Below, piece after piece: positions 10,147 through 20,669 of a stretch of DNA of 64,000 nt; the stretch's first letter is position 1, and every line of letters starts with the position of its first letter. The stretch is from an uncultured Alphaproteobacteria bacterium (lineage in GTDB: Bacteria > Pseudomonadota > Alphaproteobacteria > Rs-D84): assembly GCA_947053455.1 (NCBI GenBank), contig CAMRSV010000002.1:57502-121501 (forward strand), given 5' to 3'. Under the pieces are notes generated by a model that searched no databases, had not been told where the DNA came from, and worked only from the letters and a program-made list of their open reading frames with translations. The position numbers and the translations under genes are program-made.

Positions 10147-11388
10147 TTATTTTGCGAATGAATATTCCATCTTCAAATGGTTCGGATTATATGTTCCGTT
10201 CATTATCGCAATCGTATCTTCGACAATAACCAATTCTTCGTCCGTCGGAATCATCAAAACCTTGACCCGGCTGTCGTCCGTACTGATAACAGATTCACCG
10301 GCCCCCTTGAATGCGACCGCGGCCTCGTTACGTATGGAGTCGATTTTTATGCCCAGTTCCTCTAATCCGGAACAAAATTCTTCGCGCAGGCACGGATTGT
10401 TTTCACCAACCCCCGCGGTAAAGATTATCGCATCCGTATGTCCCAATTCCGCCATGTATGCACCAATGTATTTTTTGACATTGTGCGCTTCCATCTCTAT
10501 CGCCAGGCGACATTTATCATCCGCCCCCCTATGTTCCAAAACATCACGACGGTCAACAAAGCATTCGGTCAGCCCCAGAAGCCCCGAATTCTTGTTCAAA
10601 TGCGTTTGCATTTGATCCGGCGTCAGGTTTAAGCGCTTCATCACATACAGCACAACCCCCGGGTCCAAATCACCCGGCCGCGTTCCCATCGTCAAACCAG
10701 ACAGCGGCGTCATCCCCAATGACGTATCAACCGACACGCCGCCGCGAATTGCGGTGGCAGACGCACCCGAGCCAATATGCAACGTGATGAAATTACATTC
10801 ATCCGCCGGCCGCCCCAGCATGGCCGCCGCACGTTTTGATACATACAGATGGCTGGTTCCGTGAAACCCGTAACGACGAACCCCCAATTCACGATACCAT
10901 GCGGCCGGCACCGCATATCTATACGCCGCATCCGGCATTGTCTGATGAAATGCGGTGTCAAAAACGGCAACCTGTTTTGCATTCGGCAACAACTGCTTTG
11001 CCGTAACAATCCCCAGCAATGCCGACGGATTATGCAATGGCGCCAGCGGCGACAATTCATCAATTGTCTTTATTACCTCGTCTGTAATTTCAACCGACGA
11101 CGCAAATTTATCGCCCCCCATAACAACGCGGTGCCCTACACCCTTTATATCGTTCAGGTCAATTGACGCCTCGCGCAGCATGAACAGAACGACATTCAAC
11201 GCCTCGTCATGATTCTTCATAACGGTTTCTTTTCGCTGTTTCGTGCCGTCGGGATATTTTTGCGTTATAAACGAATCCGGCAGCCCGATTTTTTCAACGT
11301 TCCCGCCAACCACAACACGTCTGGTGTCGGCGTCAAATACCTGATATTTTAATGAAGATGAACCACAGTTCAGTGCAAGTATGTACAT
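10147..11388 (-). CDS. ackA: Acetate kinase
   Basis: LALNCGSSSLKYQVFD, RRYGFHGTSHLYVS, FTAGVGEN. Confidence 0.95.
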   Translation of the reverse strand: MYILALNCGSSSLKYQVFDADTRRVVVGGNVEKIGLPDSFITQKYPDGTKQRKETVMKNHDEALNVVLFMLREASIDLNDIKGVGHRVVMGGDKFASSVEITDEVIKTIDELSPLAPLHNPSALLGIVTAKQLLPNAKQVAVFDTAFHQTMPDAAYRYAVPAAWYRELGVRRYGFHGTSHLYVSKRAAAMLGRPADECNFITLHIGSGASATAIRGGVSVDTSLGMTPLSGLTMGTRPGDLDPGVVLYVMKRLNLTPDQMQTHLNKNSGLLGLTECFVDRRDVLEHRGADDKCRLAIEMEAHNVKKYIGAYMAELGHTDAIIFTAGVGENNPCLREEFCSGLEELGIKIDSIRNEAAVAFKGAGESVISTDDSRVKVLMIPTDEELVIVEDTIAIMNGTYNPNHLKMEYSFAK

Positions 11389-11445
11389 TATGCCTTCCCT
11401 TTTATTTAATCACAGGGTTTAGCATAGCAGAACAGATGACGCGTT

Positions 11446-12030
11446 TCAATAACAAACTCGGAATTGTATGTACCAATCATCGTATTCTATATCGGTCGGG
11501 ACGCCAGTGGCGCGATGATAAACCCAATATTTCTGCTCGCCGCACATAAACACCGCATGCAGGCCGTCGTATTTCACAAATGTGTTGATGCCCGGCGCGC
11601 CATGCGCCCCCAACCCGAACGCATGCACTTTTTCATCCACAGAATATCCCGCCGACGGGTTTTTGCAAATCAGACACACATCAGCAAAAATTGCGGGTTT
11701 GTTTATTTCTTCAAAAACGCATTCAAACAGCGTTGTACCGTATAATTCTATAATCGGGCTGGTTGCAATATTGAATGACGCCCCGCCGCCAAATTGTGAA
11801 AACTTATCGGCCCAGAATTCATCCGGCACAGAATTAATATCAAAACCATCGCCGGCATCTGGAATATCCGGAATTGCGTCCGCGCGCGCCAATGCAAATC
11901 CTCCCAGGGTTTCTCCATCATGCACGCGCAGTGTTTTGGTATCGGTATCAAACGATATTTCGCCTGCCAGCCCGGTAAAGTTATCATTTTGCGCGGTGGT
12001 GCCGCGGCGAATTTGTAAAACTCGTGACAT
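11446..12030 (-). CDS. Phage tail-fibre-like protein with an Mtd/hyaluronidase-type N-terminal domain
   Basis: IRRGTTAQNDNFTGLAGEISFDTDTKTLRVHDGETLGGFALAR is the typical N-terminal adaptor; unknown C-terminal domain. Confidence 0.75.
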   Translation of the reverse strand: MSRVLQIRRGTTAQNDNFTGLAGEISFDTDTKTLRVHDGETLGGFALARADAIPDIPDAGDGFDINSVPDEFWADKFSQFGGGASFNIATSPIIELYGTTLFECVFEEINKPAIFADVCLICKNPSAGYSVDEKVHAFGLGAHGAPGINTFVKYDGLHAVFMCGEQKYWVYHRATGVPTDIEYDDWYIQFRVCY

Positions 12031-12140
12031 TAAAAAATCCTTATGTTAAAAAAATGTTTGGAAAATAAAAACACCGCCAGTTGGCGGTGTTGTAATATTT
12101 ATATTATATCATAAATTCACAAAAAAAGCAATAATATTTA

Positions 12141-14510
12141 TTATGCGTCCCGCCCGCCGCCATACGACGCCATATAATCATTGAACAATTTCTCCTTATA
12201 AGGCTTCTTAATAGGTTTCCCCTTGTTGTCAATTTTGCCGGTTTCCGCGTCCGCATCAAATGCCTTCTGCTTGCCCTTTGCACTGCCCAGCGCCCATGAA
12301 TACATTGGGCCGGTATGTGTATTGCGCCCTGTTTCCAAGAAATCCCAGAACGCCATAAGTTCCATATACTGGTTTTTATGGTTATCATCCCACGATTTTA
12401 GCTTTTTATCACGCTGTGCAATTTGCGCATCCAGCATCTTTACAGATTCTTTGGCATTATTCCATTCGTTTATACGCAGTTCCTTTAGATGGCGTTCGGC
12501 ATCAAGGCGCTGCTGGCGTTCATTTATTTTTTCAATCGCACGCACATATGCGTTTGTGCGCTTTCCATCCGCCAATGTTTCAACACGCGCATCACGCCTT
12601 GCACTTTGCAACTTGCGTTCCAAACGCAACACTTGATTTTCCGCGTCCGCGCGTTCTGCGTCGGACAAACTCGGGTCGCGGGAATATTCACGCGCGTTAT
12701 GCAATTGTTCTTCTATGTGCCGAATGCGTTCCGGGGCATTTTGTGCCGCCATAATCACATTTTGGCGCCGATTATCCAGACCGGCCACCATGTTATTTTC
12801 CGCCGCCAATTCGGCACGCTTTTCCGATATGCTTTCTTCATTCAAGCCAAATGCGGCATCCGTATTGTCCAATGTTTCCTGGAGAATTGCGCGCATGGCA
12901 ACATTATCATCATACGCATTTTGCATTTTATTACGCGCAGATTCATTTTGTGCCACCTTCTCCATCCAGGCATCATCTAGCACATCAGATTTATTATTAA
13001 ACTTTGACCCGCTGAGCCGTATCATATTTCCAACAATTGTCACGCCATATCCGACACCAATCATTGCGGTTTTTATACTGCGATCCAATGCGGTCATTAT
13101 AAATTTTACACCGTCGTTTTTATTCCAAGACAAATTCTTGTCCGAAAATATCGTTAAATCCGTCTTGCCCAGCGCATCCATTATCTTGCTGGTGGTGTAA
13201 CCATATTTTATAACGGACAAAACCTCCATCGCGGTTTTTGCCTCGTTCATTTTGCCGTCGCGTACCGCCTTTAGGATAATTTCCTGAACCAATGCGCGCA
13301 TTTGCGTGCCATTTTTCAAAGCACCCGCAAACGCCTTGGGCATTGTGTTTTTCAGTTCAGTCAAGGTGTCTGTAAACCACTTGAACTGTTTTGCCGCGTT
13401 GGTAGATTTTCCTTTTAACTTGTCCGATATGGCCGATGCCGACGACAGAACCTTTTCCAAACCATCCGTCGGCTTTATTTTTTCCTTGTCTAACGCCTTT
13501 ACAATCAGCTTTGCCGCCGGCGAGAAATACATTCGGTCGCCATGCAGCTTGACGTATTTATCCAGATAATTTTCAAATGTAGTGTCCCACCATTCAGATA
13601 TGCGCTGCGGCATGCTTAATTCGTCTTCGCGCTTTGGCGGGATATAAGCTTCGGATTCTTTGTTATTATAATCAACGCGTTCTTTCGCCTCATTCAGCGT
13701 TTTTGAAATCTTGCTGCTGTCATTGGCGGAAAATGCCTCGAACGCATCTTTATTAGTGTACAACTCCTTTAGCAAGTCGGAGTAGATACCCTTAAACTCT
13801 CTTAATTTAGACGGATTGATTTGTTTATTTTCAAATTCAGACGAAATAACACTAAAATCTGGGACACTACCAATTATCTGGCGAACATTTTCTTCGGTTT
13901 GTGCATCATATTCCAATTGCCCACAGATTTGTTGTACGCGCGCTTTAAATTTGGGGTCTTTGTTGTATTTCTTATCATTTAGCCCGTCCAGCAAATCTTT
14001 ATACGAAAAATCATCATTGATAAGATTGTGTTGACGCAACAGATATTCCAGACGCGGCTTGCTTTGCAGCAATTTGATCAATTCTGCAATTTTTGCCTCG
14101 GCCGCGGCGGTGGCAACAGCATATGAAAACAATTGCCCGTCGGAACCAAAATATTGGTTCAAGAACTTGTTCGCCTTTTCAACATATTTGAAACTTTTCT
14201 TGTTGGCGTCCATTTGCCGGAAAGTGTCTTGAAACGCCTTGAACAGTTTATCCCATTCTTCATCCGACAATTCAAAATCGCCACCCAGTTCTTCCGGGTC
14301 AGGCAAAGATTTACGAACATATAGCTTATTGTTTTTTACATATTTGCCATCCGCGTCTTTTTCCAGCAGATTATTCGCCCAATCTTTTCTGTTACCGACC
14401 AGTTCGCCCTTGTCAACATATTCGCAAAACTGAACAAATTGCTCTATCGGCATACGCTGGAAAATCAGCCGCCGATAGTATTCCAATAAAAATTCGTCCA
14501 TTTTTGCCAT
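12141..14510 (-). CDS. Large helical protein of unknown function, possibly phage/particle-associated
   Basis: 789-aa ORF rich in coiled-coil sequence with one hydrophobic segment; same strand as and directly upstream of the tail-fibre-like gene. Confidence 0.6.
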   Translation of the reverse strand: MAKMDEFLLEYYRRLIFQRMPIEQFVQFCEYVDKGELVGNRKDWANNLLEKDADGKYVKNNKLYVRKSLPDPEELGGDFELSDEEWDKLFKAFQDTFRQMDANKKSFKYVEKANKFLNQYFGSDGQLFSYAVATAAAEAKIAELIKLLQSKPRLEYLLRQHNLINDDFSYKDLLDGLNDKKYNKDPKFKARVQQICGQLEYDAQTEENVRQIIGSVPDFSVISSEFENKQINPSKLREFKGIYSDLLKELYTNKDAFEAFSANDSSKISKTLNEAKERVDYNNKESEAYIPPKREDELSMPQRISEWWDTTFENYLDKYVKLHGDRMYFSPAAKLIVKALDKEKIKPTDGLEKVLSSASAISDKLKGKSTNAAKQFKWFTDTLTELKNTMPKAFAGALKNGTQMRALVQEIILKAVRDGKMNEAKTAMEVLSVIKYGYTTSKIMDALGKTDLTIFSDKNLSWNKNDGVKFIMTALDRSIKTAMIGVGYGVTIVGNMIRLSGSKFNNKSDVLDDAWMEKVAQNESARNKMQNAYDDNVAMRAILQETLDNTDAAFGLNEESISEKRAELAAENNMVAGLDNRRQNVIMAAQNAPERIRHIEEQLHNAREYSRDPSLSDAERADAENQVLRLERKLQSARRDARVETLADGKRTNAYVRAIEKINERQQRLDAERHLKELRINEWNNAKESVKMLDAQIAQRDKKLKSWDDNHKNQYMELMAFWDFLETGRNTHTGPMYSWALGSAKGKQKAFDADAETGKIDNKGKPIKKPYKEKLFNDYMASYGGGRDA

Positions 14511-14693
14511 GATGCGCCTTTACATATCATGCATAATTATACTATTTTTTTAGAAAAAATTCAACTTTTTAGGCTCATTTATCGCGATAATATCGCAAAT
14601 ATTCTGGTATAACGGATAATTAGACAGGGCAAGCCATTGATATGGGACGCGGTTCCTGTGGAATAAACACAATGCCCGGCGTAAAATGACCAC

Positions 14694-15362
14694 ATGGCCA
14701 TAAAACTACGCGATGTATTGCTAAAATCCATACCATACCTGTTGTCTATCGCAGGCGGCGTTGTGTTATTTACCCTGACACAGGATAACATAAAAAGCCC
14801 CAGTATGGCAGATTTGATAAATAATATCGCCGCATCATTATTATCGATTCCGCTGGTGTTTTTGCTGTATGATTATTCAAATTCCCGTATTTCAAAGCGC
14901 CTGACGCAAACAATGGCGCAGAATATGGCGGACAAGGTTAATCTATTGATGATGAACTTAACAATACTTATGCGACATATCGCCGACATGCGCGGAAAAT
15001 TAACATTGGAATCAATTAATAGGATGGACGAGCTGACCCCAAGCCATATTGCAAAAAACATGAAAATCGGCAAAGACGAAATGGCAAACCTGCGCAAATA
15101 CCGCGATGAATTGGATGATTTGATATATAAATACGGCCGTGCAAACATAATATCAATCGACCGCGTTCAGGAACTGTCTGCAATGGCACGCGATTTGTCC
15201 CATTTAATAAACGAGCATAAATTTTATTCAAACCGTAAAATAACCGCAAAATATATAATAAATATAATAACCCGTATAACAGATTGGCTGGACACGGACG
15301 CGGAAATGGCACTGCATTTCCAGCAATTATTGCAACAAGGCGCAATCGGCGAAGAAAAATAA
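14694..15362 (+). CDS. Hypothetical membrane protein
   Basis: 222-aa ORF with two N-terminal TM segments and a helical cytoplasmic part. Confidence 0.6.
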   Translation: MAIKLRDVLLKSIPYLLSIAGGVVLFTLTQDNIKSPSMADLINNIAASLLSIPLVFLLYDYSNSRISKRLTQTMAQNMADKVNLLMMNLTILMRHIADMRGKLTLESINRMDELTPSHIAKNMKIGKDEMANLRKYRDELDDLIYKYGRANIISIDRVQELSAMARDLSHLINEHKFYSNRKITAKYIINIITRITDWLDTDAEMALHFQQLLQQGAIGEEK

Positions 15363-15462
15363 ATAAAAACGTGTATTTTTTCTTGATTTTTATAATTTAA
15401 TATGTCAAAATCTAGCCCGAACCACGGAAAAAGAACCATGTGTTCTTATTCCCGAGGCCAAA

Positions 15463-15538
15463 GGGGACATAGCTCAGTTGGTAGAGCAAATGACTTTTAA
15501 TCATTGGGTCCAGGGTTCGAGTCCCTGTGTCCCCACCA
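15463..15538 (+). tRNA. tRNA-Lys(TTT)
   Basis: Cloverleaf gggacatAGCTCAGTTGGTAGAGC...ctTTTaa...GGTTCGAGTCC...CCA. Confidence 0.95.
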
Positions 15539-15651
15539 AAAATTCAACCGCCGCATAGCGGTTTAATTTTTTGGTGCGTGCCGGAAATAAAATCTGTTGA
15601 AAAGAACCAAATGTCCGCCATAATCCAAAAGGATATAATGGAGCTAATAAA

Positions 15652-16329
15652 ATGGATAGACTGGCCAGAATAAAAATGCTGTTTGGCGACGAGGCAATTA
15701 AAAAATTGCAGAGCTCATCCGTTATGATTGTCGGATGCGGTGCGGTTGGTTCCTTTGCAATTGAGGCATTGGCACGTTGTGGCGTCAATCACCTTATACT
15801 TATTGATTTTGATAAAATAGAGGAATCAAACATAAACCGACAACTATTCGCACTGTCGTCCACAATTGGCAAGCCAAAGGTTGATGTGGCCGCGGCGCGC
15901 ATATGCGACATAAATCCGGCGGCGCATGTTGATGCACTGAATATTTTTTTTGACGCGGAAACAAAATTGGATGCGCATCCCGACTTTGTAATTGATGCCA
16001 TTGATTCCGTACCGTCCAAAATCGCCCTATACAAATGGTGCACAGCGCAACAGATTCCATTCGCCGCCAGCATGGGCGCCGCGCGCAAAACAGATATTGG
16101 ACAAATAAAAATCTCTAGCATTTCCCGCACCACCGTATGCCCATTGGCGGCAAAAATACGCCGATTGTCGCGCGAAAGTGGCCTGCCCGATTTTCCGGTG
16201 GTTTATTCAACCGAGATTCCCACCGGCCAATTGTCAGCCAACCGCACATTCGGTTCAATCGTTACAGTGACGGGAACATTTGGGCTAATGCTGGCCAATT
16301 ATGCGATTGATAATATTATTGCAAAATAG
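15652..16329 (+). CDS. tcdA: ThiF/HesA-type tRNA threonylcarbamoyladenosine dehydratase
   Basis: VMIVGCGAVGSFAIEALARCGVNHLILIDFDKIEESNINRQLFAL. Confidence 0.88.
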   Translation: MDRLARIKMLFGDEAIKKLQSSSVMIVGCGAVGSFAIEALARCGVNHLILIDFDKIEESNINRQLFALSSTIGKPKVDVAAARICDINPAAHVDALNIFFDAETKLDAHPDFVIDAIDSVPSKIALYKWCTAQQIPFAASMGAARKTDIGQIKISSISRTTVCPLAAKIRRLSRESGLPDFPVVYSTEIPTGQLSANRTFGSIVTVTGTFGLMLANYAIDNIIAK

Positions 16330-16453
16330 TCTAATATTTCTCATTTATCATCTAGGGATTCCTTCCTGTGTATTTGCTGCAAAAAGACAGGTATAATTAT
16401 TTTGTCTTATCTCAAAGACAACTTTTATTAAACCTTGAAAGGAGAAAAAACAG

Positions 16454-16666
16454 ATGAGAGGATTAACAAACTATGTTCTGAAACCGTTGACCTTTATTGG
16501 CGCGTTGAACTGGGGGCTTATCGGAATCTTTGGTTTCGACTTGGTTGCATGGATTTTCGGTGCCGGCACCCTGGCCAGCAGCATCGTATACGCCATTATC
16601 GGTATCGCTGCGTTGGTATGGCTGATATTGATATTTATCGACAGACCAGTACGCGACGCACGATAA
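16454..16666 (+). CDS. DUF378-type small membrane protein
   Basis: ALNWGLIGIFGFDLVAWIFG motif. Confidence 0.75.
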   Translation: MRGLTNYVLKPLTFIGALNWGLIGIFGFDLVAWIFGAGTLASSIVYAIIGIAALVWLILIFIDRPVRDAR

Positions 16667-16737
16667 AAACAACATTGGATTTCATGTCATTCGCCCCACA
16701 TCGCGGGGCGTTTTTTTTTATAGATATTTGTATGCAA

Positions 16738-17319
16738 TTATAATTCATATACAAACAATCGATGTGGGAATTTTTTGCGGCCATACCGCGTAAAGCCGCG
16801 CCCAACATCAATCGTGCGAACGGGGTGCAACCCATCAATCGGCACATCCAACGTAATCAAAACGCGGAATTTTTCACTATATTCACGCAGGCGCCAATTA
16901 ACACCCGGCCCCAAATATGCAATCCCAATATCAAACCCGTCTGATGTTTTTAGATATTCAAACGCATCACACCAAACGGTTTTGACACGCCCAAAAGAAA
17001 ATAAGTTAAGCACCCATAAAATCGCCGCGGTCATCGGCATACTTTCCAGCGCCCAGACCCGTTTCCCACATTTACGCGAAACACAGCGCGCCAGACCACC
17101 ATACCCCGCACCAATATCACACGCGGTCTGCATATACGCGTAATGTGAATTTATCTCGTTTACGACTGCACGACGCAGTCGCCCGGCACTGGGAACAAAC
17201 GGAATCTGGCCATGAAAAACACAGAACGAATATTCCACGGACTTTAGCACCAAATACACAACCAATACAAACAGTGAAATAACAAACAAATATAAAGAAA
17301 CTGTCATTATGCTCATCAT
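16738..17319 (-). CDS. Membrane-anchored SAM-dependent methyltransferase-like protein
   Basis: N-terminal TM followed by ACDIGAGYGGLARCVSRKCGKRVWALESMP. Confidence 0.6.
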   Translation of the reverse strand: MMSIMTVSLYLFVISLFVLVVYLVLKSVEYSFCVFHGQIPFVPSAGRLRRAVVNEINSHYAYMQTACDIGAGYGGLARCVSRKCGKRVWALESMPMTAAILWVLNLFSFGRVKTVWCDAFEYLKTSDGFDIGIAYLGPGVNWRLREYSEKFRVLITLDVPIDGLHPVRTIDVGRGFTRYGRKKFPHRLFVYEL

Positions 17320-17360
17320 GATATTATTATAGATATATTCCCATGTAATGGCAAGAAAAC

Positions 17361-18578
17361 TTAATGGATATTCTGGGTGGCGTTATAAATATCGCGACTG
17401 ACAGATACAGCTAAAAACGCGAGAAGCACCGTTAAAATTACCATTGCTAGCGACATTATCCCCAACGCATTTGCACCGCCACCTAAAAGACCGATTACCA
17501 ATAAGACCATGCAACTAAATGCACGCCCCATATTAAGACAGCACTCACGACTGATAAAATATTCAACCTTGTTATCGCGATTTAACGCACTGTAATTTGA
17601 ACCATTGGTCATGTTCATTTCCAGCAATTGGAAAAATATGCGCCCCGCAACGGAATAGACCAGCATATATATAACCAGTGATGGAACCGTGTGCAGGGAC
17701 AAAAACAACAATACACTGCCCAGCATGAATGCACTGGATATAGTTAGCAACATTGGAAAACCGCGTAGTGTCAAAAAACGCCCAACAAACGCACTGGATA
17801 CTATAATAACGACCGATGCCAATGATTGAACCCAGCCCAATGCGAAATCTGTATGCATGAAATATACAATTAACATCGGCATCACAATCAATAACCTGTC
17901 AACGGACATGCCGCGCACAAATTCACAGAAAAATAATTTCTTGTTAAATGCATTTTTTCTACATTTGGCCAAGTACGATTTCATTTTTAGACCATTGTTT
18001 GATGCAGGTACACTCTTGATTGAAAAAGACAGCAAAAAACTTAACATCGAAAACGGAACAACCATCCAGACCATAACCGAATATGATGACGCCGTAATCA
18101 GCATTGCAACCAGCATCGGCAGCACGACGCGCATTGTATGCGCCACAGATTGGCGATACCCTGTATATTTAATCAATTGGTTTTTAGATAATTTTTCACT
18201 TATAATATTATTCCATGGCAGATTCATCGCCCCATCAGACAGTCCCAGCACAGACGCCACCAGAATAACAATCGGCAAATTCAAACTGCATGTACCCAAA
18301 ATTAAGCATGCACATATACGCAATAAAATACTAACCCGGAAAACCGTCATTTTGTTACCGCGTTTGGTTCTATCACCGGCCAAATAAAACCCCAGCGTTA
18401 TCATAATCGCCCAAAAGATATAAAAAACGGCAACCCCAACCATTTGGTTTTCAAAACTGCGCATTATATAGGATATAAGGAACGACGTTAGAAAAATATC
18501 CAATATTCCATATGATATGTTTATTGCAATTAACCGCGTAACAATATTATTAAAAAATGATGCTATTTTATTTTTCAT
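17361..18578 (-). CDS. MFS-like transporter
   Basis: About 12 hydrophobic segments, FYLAGDRTKRGNKMTVFR loop. Confidence 0.7.
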   Translation of the reverse strand: MKNKIASFFNNIVTRLIAINISYGILDIFLTSFLISYIMRSFENQMVGVAVFYIFWAIMITLGFYLAGDRTKRGNKMTVFRVSILLRICACLILGTCSLNLPIVILVASVLGLSDGAMNLPWNNIISEKLSKNQLIKYTGYRQSVAHTMRVVLPMLVAMLITASSYSVMVWMVVPFSMLSFLLSFSIKSVPASNNGLKMKSYLAKCRKNAFNKKLFFCEFVRGMSVDRLLIVMPMLIVYFMHTDFALGWVQSLASVVIIVSSAFVGRFLTLRGFPMLLTISSAFMLGSVLLFLSLHTVPSLVIYMLVYSVAGRIFFQLLEMNMTNGSNYSALNRDNKVEYFISRECCLNMGRAFSCMVLLVIGLLGGGANALGIMSLAMVILTVLLAFLAVSVSRDIYNATQNIH

Positions 18579-18623
18579 GGTGTGGGATTTTATTGATTTT
18601 AACCCAACAAGTCAAACAAAAAA

Positions 18624-18651
18624 CGGTGCGTTTTGTTATCAAAACGCACCG
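18624..18651 (-). terminator. Rho-independent terminator of fabI
   Basis: Perfect 11-bp stem CGGTGCGTTTT/AAAACGCACCG with a T-run on the minus strand. Confidence 0.75.
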
Positions 18652-18717
18652 CTATAAAAGTAGCTATCAAGCCACCCTTGAACCGCACAAAAAGCGATTC
18701 ATGCCTGTAAAAAGTTT

Positions 18718-19530
18718 TTATTCTTCGTCCAGGCCTTTTAACAGAACGTCTTTCAATTCGTTCGGCATCATGCCCGTGGTTGAATAACCACAATCAACGT
18801 GGTGAACTTCACCGGTTACCGCGCTGGACAAATCGCTAAACAGATACACGGCCGCACCCGACACATCGTCCAGTGTCATATTGCGACGCAGCGGTGTCTG
18901 TTCCGCGTTAAGCCGCAACATCGCCTTGAATCCGCCAACCCCGCTAGATGCCAGCGTCATAATCGGCCCCGCGCTGATTGCGTTTACGCGAATTTTATCG
19001 CGTCCCAGATCAGACGCCAGATAACGAACACTGCTGTCCAGAGCAGATTTTGCAACACCCATGACGTTGTAATTCGGAACGGATTTTTCACCGCCAAAAT
19101 ATGTCAGGGCAACCACGCTGCCGCCATCATTCATTAATTTGGACGCACGCCGCGTCAAATCAACCAACGAATATACTGAAATATCCATTGTATTTTTGAA
19201 ATTGTCGCGCGTTGTGTCTGCATAACGGCCGGTCAATTCATTTTTATCCGAAAACGCAATCGCGTGCAGCATTCCGTCCAGATGTCCCCATTCTTTTTCA
19301 ATAGAATTGAACAGGGCATCCATCTGCTCATCATTTTGCACATTGCATTCGGTAACGAATTTCGCATTAATGGATTCCGCCAACGGACGCACGCGTTTTT
19401 CCAAATTTGGCATCGCATACGGCATTGCAATTTCTGCACCCTCTTCATGTGCGCGTTTGGCAATCGCCCACGCCATTGACCAATCATTGGCAACACCAGT
19501 GATTAAAATCTTTTTTCCTTTTAATAACAT
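18718..19530 (-). CDS. fabI: Enoyl-ACP reductase (NADH)
   Basis: GKKILITGVANDWSMAWAIAKRAHEEGAEIA and downstream YNVMGVAKSALDSSVRYLASDLG. Confidence 0.93.
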   Translation of the reverse strand: MLLKGKKILITGVANDWSMAWAIAKRAHEEGAEIAMPYAMPNLEKRVRPLAESINAKFVTECNVQNDEQMDALFNSIEKEWGHLDGMLHAIAFSDKNELTGRYADTTRDNFKNTMDISVYSLVDLTRRASKLMNDGGSVVALTYFGGEKSVPNYNVMGVAKSALDSSVRYLASDLGRDKIRVNAISAGPIMTLASSGVGGFKAMLRLNAEQTPLRRNMTLDDVSGAAVYLFSDLSSAVTGEVHHVDCGYSTTGMMPNELKDVLLKGLDEE

Positions 19531-19627
19531 GCTTCTTCCTTTTATTGCTATCTATTGGACACAAATAACCATAACACCAAAATGCAAGGTTATCAATAAA
19601 TAACTTGAAAAAATATTTTATATCAGG

Positions 19628-20647
19628 TTACTTGCGCAATTTTTCCAGATACCATTCAACGGTCTTTACAATGCCCGTATCAAAGGTTTCCTGTGCCTTC
19701 CACCCAAGCAAGGTTTCCAGCTTTGTTGCGTCAATCGCATAGCGAAAATCGTGCCCTGCTCTATCGGCAACAAACGTTATTTGTTCTTCGTATTTATGAC
19801 CGTCGGCACGCGGCGCCTTTTCGTCCAATATGCCGCATATCGTTTTTACAATTGTTATATTGTTGCGTTCATTGCGACCGCCAATATTGTACGTTTCACC
19901 AGACTTGCCCGTGTGGAAAATCAAATCAATCGCCCGGCAATGATCCAATACATACAACCAGTCACGGACATTCTCGCCCTTGCCATAAATCGGCAATGGT
20001 TTGCCCGCTAACGCATTGCTAATAATCAACGGAATTAGTTTTTCATGATGCTGCTTTGGTCCATAATTGTTGGAACAATTAGATGTTGTGACATTCATTC
20101 CGTACGTGTGATGGTATGCCCGAACCAAGAAATCCGAGCTTGCCTTTGATGCGGAATAAGGACTGTTCGGCGCATACGGCGTCGTTTCGACAAAAAATCC
20201 GTCCGCCCCTAGGGCACCATACACCTCGTCTGTTGAAATATGATGAAAACGGCAATCCTCATACCCCGGCTTTACCTTGCCAGGTGCATCCATCCAATGA
20301 CTGCGTGCCGCATCCAACAAATTAAACGTGCCAATAATATTTGTGTTGATAAATGCACGCGGTCCCTTGATTGAATTGTCAACATGGCTTTCGGCGGCGA
20401 AATGAATCACACCGCGAATATCGTTTTCAGAAAACAGCTTTTCAACCAATTGCGCATCGCATATGTCACCATTTACAAACTTGTAATTGGACATTGATTC
20501 GCATTCGCGCAAATTATCCAGATTACCTGCATATGTCAGCTTGTCCAGATTAATTACATTATATTCCGGGTGCGCCTCACAAAAATATGGAACAAAATTT
20601 GACCCAATAAATCCGGCGCCACCTGTAACCAATATTGTTTTTTGCAT
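19628..20647 (-). CDS. rfbB: dTDP-glucose 4,6-dehydratase
   Basis: ILVTGGAGFIGSNFV, HFAAESHVDNSI, HISTDEVYGAL, TTPYAPNSPYSASKASSD. Confidence 0.95.
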   Translation of the reverse strand: MQKTILVTGGAGFIGSNFVPYFCEAHPEYNVINLDKLTYAGNLDNLRECESMSNYKFVNGDICDAQLVEKLFSENDIRGVIHFAAESHVDNSIKGPRAFINTNIIGTFNLLDAARSHWMDAPGKVKPGYEDCRFHHISTDEVYGALGADGFFVETTPYAPNSPYSASKASSDFLVRAYHHTYGMNVTTSNCSNNYGPKQHHEKLIPLIISNALAGKPLPIYGKGENVRDWLYVLDHCRAIDLIFHTGKSGETYNIGGRNERNNITIVKTICGILDEKAPRADGHKYEEQITFVADRAGHDFRYAIDATKLETLLGWKAQETFDTGIVKTVEWYLEKLRK

Positions 20648-20669
20648 ATTAAACTCTCCTTGTGATAAT

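Noticed and set aside
11446-12030. Diversity-generating retroelement target (Mtd-like)
   Set aside because: No reverse transcriptase or template/variable repeat pair found in the window
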